Assembly: GCA_020809705.1 (NCBI GenBank) | Contig: CP085830.1 | Location: 4,526,001 to 4,590,000 of the forward strand | Direction of reading: 5' to 3' | Length of the DNA stretch: 64,000 nt | DNA from: Calonectria ilicicola | Lineage: Eukaryota; Ascomycota; Sordariomycetes; Hypocreales; Nectriaceae | Shown: positions 61,101 through 64,000 of the stretch, piece after piece | Numbering within the stretch: position 1 is the first letter of the stretch | Layout of the letters: every line of letters begins with the position of its first letter | Notes under the pieces: generated by a model | What the model was told of the DNA's origin: nothing | The model's input: the letters and a program-made list of their open reading frames with translations, nothing else | Databases searched by the model: none | Translations under genes and position numbers: made by a program

Positions 61101-62967
61101 CAATCGGCTTTTGGCGAAAATTCACCACTTTACGGTGGGTGCCAGCAAAACTCAACCGCAATCAGAGTAGCAGTCACATCTACTCTTGATAACGAGAAAC
61201 GACCAGTAATCTTATCAAATTACAATACTGAGGGGAAACAGGATTCCCGTAAGCAATTATATGCTGATTTTTCTATGGTACAGTGGCTAACCTCTCACAG
61301 TTCCATACAAGTTCCAACGCCCACAAGATCCATCAACCGAGCTCAAAATCTGGGAGGCGGCTCGAGCAACCACTGCTGCCCCGCCATATTTCAAACGGTT
61401 CACACGGCTAGAAACCGGAGTGGTTTATGCAGATGGTGCTATTCATCACAACAATCCGGTCATCGTCGCCGATCATGAGCGAAAGCTTCTTTGGGAGGAT
61501 GTTAAAGATTGGCCACCAGATATCATGTTGTCCATTGGTGCTGGTCTTGGGCCCGACAAAACAGGATCAAAAAGTACCGAAAAATTGTATTCAAGGTTCT
61601 CGGACAGGCCACATGTTAAATCCTCCTCGCTATCAGGCACATCCGGTATCCGTTTCATGTTACGAACTGCTTACGATATGATAGATAACCAGCTCAATTG
61701 CGAGGAGATTTGGAAAAAGCACTGCGCTAACGCTCCTTGGGACAGGCGTCGCAACATGCGCCTCAATGTGAAATTTTCAGATGAGAGACCAGGTTTGGAT
61801 GCCATCGCCCAGCTGGGCTATATGGAACACCAGACACGCAATATGATTTTAGAAGACCGGCTAGTTCGAGTGGCAGCACACTCATTAGTAGCCAGCTGTT
61901 TCTACTTTGAGAGGGTTGGTCCAGTTTCCCCAAGCCAACAGCCCGCTGGTGGGTATGAGTGCAACGGTACGAATGGTCTTCAAGAGTATACATACAATAA
62001 ATAGCTGTACAGGCTAACTAGTTATAGGGAACATTCAATGTCGCTATGATGAGGACAGTAACAACATCAGAGGCCTTGGGAAAATCTTGAGAGATCGCAT
62101 TCGCGGAAACAACTTTATGCCGTACTTTTACCTCCAAGAAAATTACGGTCTCCCAGAACAGAGGGACCATCAGGTGCCAATTAGGCTTGACACCATCAAC
62201 GATATATACGACAGGGGCAATTTCCGGCTTCCCACGAGTCTCCATATCGAAAGCGTTCGTCGATCATGTATGACAAATCTTTCTCTGTGCCTCCAACCAG
62301 AAAAGTACAATTATGACTGCGACTATGGTCCCTGGCTCTCAATTAGTGGCTTTCCTAGGGAGCTTGGCGCACACGATTCTCTATTGTCTCCTGATCTAAA
62401 AGATGAAGAAGAGAGCGACCCTGAAGAAAACCCACAAGAATTGCCCTGCAGCCCCGTTCAGTCGGATTCCACAGTGGCAATCTCGGAGCTGGAGGCAAAA
62501 GCTCCAGTCTCAAAAAAGAGTTTATTCAATTTAAGGGCGAAGGCTAACCAGAATAACAAACTAAAATGGAAAACGTCCCATTTTGGCACCAAGGCCAAGA
62601 GCCCAGATTCGTCATCGGACCGAACGGCAAGCTCGGAGACAAGTTCTGTCGATCTACGGGGGTTATCCCCAAGCTCAAAGTCACCAAATAGTACTTGAGA
62701 CTACCTGACTGACTGCACTTCATTTTTGGTATAACAGAGCCGACTGCATTGTATAGGCGAGTTCAACTCAAGGCCGGGCTAAAGTGGCAAGAGCTAGGTT
62801 CTGATAGAAGAAATACCGAATACCTTGTTTGTGATCTTCCACCCGACGTTACCAAGTACGGATTGATAGATAGCTATATGGCCTACCCGAGCAGTTCATT
62901 TAGCTTTTTACATATACTACCACGATCAAGCCAAGTATCCGGAGTTGATTGGCGATTAAGAGGGTAA
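58141..62967 (+). pseudogene. B-box / P-loop GTPase / RING-like / patatin multidomain gene, disrupted
   Basis: A ~1,400-codon, ~10-exon gene. Domains in order: Pro-rich N-terminus; B-box-like zinc finger (CCEC...CVQC...FCDDCW, 58321-58395); P-loop GQTGAGKST split by an intron at 58862-58922, with a downstream YADSEG-type segment; a long helical region; a RING-like CLCC...LPCGHVLCK (60503-60565); a patatin phospholipase domain with DGGGARG (intron 60711-60759), GTSTGG nucleophile elbow (intron in between) and catalytic DGAIHHNN at 61432; then a Ser-rich C-terminus. Three lesions are seen: an in-frame TAG at 58723-58725 where the flanking residues suggest Trp; a fourth TCAA unit at 59441-59456 shifting the frame by +4; and a one-base loss in AAA at 60563-60565. 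Patatins hydrolyse membrane lipids. A purely computed model would show several separate genes. Confidence 0.75.
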
Positions 62968-63172
62968 TGCGAGCACACATTGAACATTGGGGCAGGAGGT
63001 TTGGCAAAACACCGATCTATTAATGCTAATAATCGCTCTCAAAACTGTATCTGAATTCTATACTTCATTACATCCCAAGTATCCCCCTTATAGAAAGTTC
63101 ATCCACGTTCCTTCAAGAGTCGCCGCTGTTGGGTTTTGCTGCTGAAATTATAGCCGCACACAGATAGACATC

Positions 63173-64000
63173 TTACTCGCAGCAGTCGCCAGTCCACTTC
63201 TTGCCGGCGGGGCAAGCGCAGGTCTTGGAGGTGGGGAAGTAGACCATGGTCTTCTTGGTGCAGACGCAGGCGTTGTAGCGGCCGTTGAAGGAAGCCTGGC
63301 TACCGCAGTCGTGGATGCACTTGCCGCTGTAGTCGCGAGTCATGCCGGAGGCGCACTTGGCAACGCAGGCACCCTTCATGAGCTCCTTGCCGGTAGGGCA
63401 GACGCACTTGCCGGAGTAGTCACGGGTCATGCCAGAGGCGCACTTGGAGACACAGCCACCCTTCATGAACTCCTTGCCGGAGGGGCAGACGCAGCATACA
63501 CCCTTGTTGTCGCGGGTGACACCGGAAGCGCACTTAGCAACGCACTTTCCCTTCATGAGTTCCTGGCCGGTAGGGCAGACACAGTTACCAGAGTAGTCGC
63601 GGGACATGCCAGAAGCACACTTGGCAACGCACTTGCCCTTCATGAGCTCCTTGCCAGTAGGACAGACACACTTGCCGTTGCTGTTGCGGGTCATACCAGC
63701 GGAGCACTTCTCGTAGCAACCACCCTTCATGAACTCTTTGCCAGACGAGCAGAGGCAGCAGACACCATTAGAATCGCGGGAAACACCAGTAGCGCACTTG
63801 GCAACACACTTGCCCTTCATGAGTTCCTTGCCGGTAGGGCAAACGCACTTGCCGGAGTAGTCGCGAGACATACCAGCAGAGCACTTCTCGTAGCAGCCAC
63901 CCTTCATGAACTCTTTGCCAGAGGGGCAAAGACAGCAAACACCCTTGTTATCGCGAGAGACACCGGAAGCGCACTTGGCAACACACTTGCCCTTCATGAG
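63173..64000 (-). CDS. Cysteine-rich tandem-repeat protein, partial at the window edge
   Basis: The open frame runs to the right edge, so the N-terminus is missing. About eight units of ~29 residues are visible in two alternating forms: CVCPTGKELMKGKCVAKC followed by ASGMSRDYSGK, and a version with a double Cys, CCLCPSGKEFMKGGCYEKC, followed by SAGMSRD. The chain ends with a non-repeat Cys-rich cap (CVCTKKTMVYFPTSKTCACPAG...GDCCE) and stops at 63173. Regular Cys spacing and no long hydrophobic stretch indicate disulfide-rich extracellular modules, probably secreted or wall-bound, though no signal peptide is visible in the part present. Near-identical units at the DNA level make copy number unstable. 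Function unknown. Confidence 0.85.
   Translation of the reverse strand, partial: LMKGKCVAKCASGVSRDNKGVCCLCPSGKEFMKGGCYEKCSAGMSRDYSGKCVCPTGKELMKGKCVAKCATGVSRDSNGVCCLCSSGKEFMKGGCYEKCSAGMTRNSNGKCVCPTGKELMKGKCVAKCASGMSRDYSGNCVCPTGQELMKGKCVAKCASGVTRDNKGVCCVCPSGKEFMKGGCVSKCASGMTRDYSGKCVCPTGKELMKGACVAKCASGMTRDYSGKCIHDCGSQASFNGRYNACVCTKKTMVYFPTSKTCACPAGKKWTGDCCE

Noticed and set aside
58141..62967. Reading the patatin region as several independent small genes
   Set aside because: Domain order and splice phases connect all segments into one gene; the apparent breaks coincide with one stop codon, one tetranucleotide repeat and one short A run.

Overview
The window is nuclear DNA of a filamentous ascomycete. 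The genes are split by short GT-AG introns (about 47-96 nt). The families are those typical of mould accessory regions: a Zn2Cys6 regulator, an NCS1 permease, a LaeA-like methyltransferase, GMC oxidoreductase, MFS carriers, a PTH11-like rhodopsin-domain protein, a Kex2-processed repeat protein and a patatin multidomain protein. No rRNA, tRNA, CRISPR or intact transposon was recognised. The species cannot be named from the sequence alone.

Layout. 1.2-3.0 kb: a secreted protein with 12 copies of a short amphipathic motif between Kex2 sites. 3.6-16.7 kb: a compact set that looks like one catabolic cluster. It holds a Zn2Cys6 regulator, a hydantoinase/oxoprolinase-DUF917 protein, a thymine-7-hydroxylase-like 2-oxoglutarate oxygenase, an aldo-keto reductase and an NCS1 (uracil/allantoin-type) permease. 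16.7-21.1 kb: AT-rich and gene-poor. 21.1-29.9 kb: a LYC1-like acetyltransferase, an F-box-like protein with a frame break, a 14-TM-type MFS carrier, an ADP-ribosylglycohydrolase and an F-box protein. 32.4-41.7 kb: GMC oxidoreductase, LaeA-like methyltransferase, D-2-hydroxyacid dehydrogenase and an allantoate-type MFS carrier, all on the minus strand. 41.7-48.0 kb: a gene desert. 48.0-56.6 kb: a GT34 glycosyltransferase, a secreted S33 peptidase, a PTH11-like gene with a frameshift and an O-methyltransferase. 58.1-63.0 kb: a very long B-box / P-loop GTPase / RING-like / patatin gene carrying three apparent disabling lesions. 63.2 kb to the edge: a cysteine-rich tandem-repeat protein running off the window.

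How the genes may work together. In the 3.6-16.7 kb cluster the permease would import a nitrogen heterocycle, the oxygenase and reductase would modify side groups, and the hydantoinase/oxoprolinase would open a cyclic amide or imide ring. The regulator resembles the DAL81/TamA type. The divergent promoter between hydantoinase and oxygenase has two copies of a direct repeat, GGCCGAT-N7-GGCCGAT, with identical 14-bp periodicity. GATA-type (AreA-like) sites are mixed in. This supports co-regulation and nitrogen control, but the substrate is unknown.

The strongest leads are the cluster with its repeat operator, the Kex2 repeat protein, and the decaying patatin-GTPase gene. Exon boundaries were placed by eye from reading frames, splice consensus and family motifs; coding lengths were checked to be multiples of three where an amino-acid length is given.
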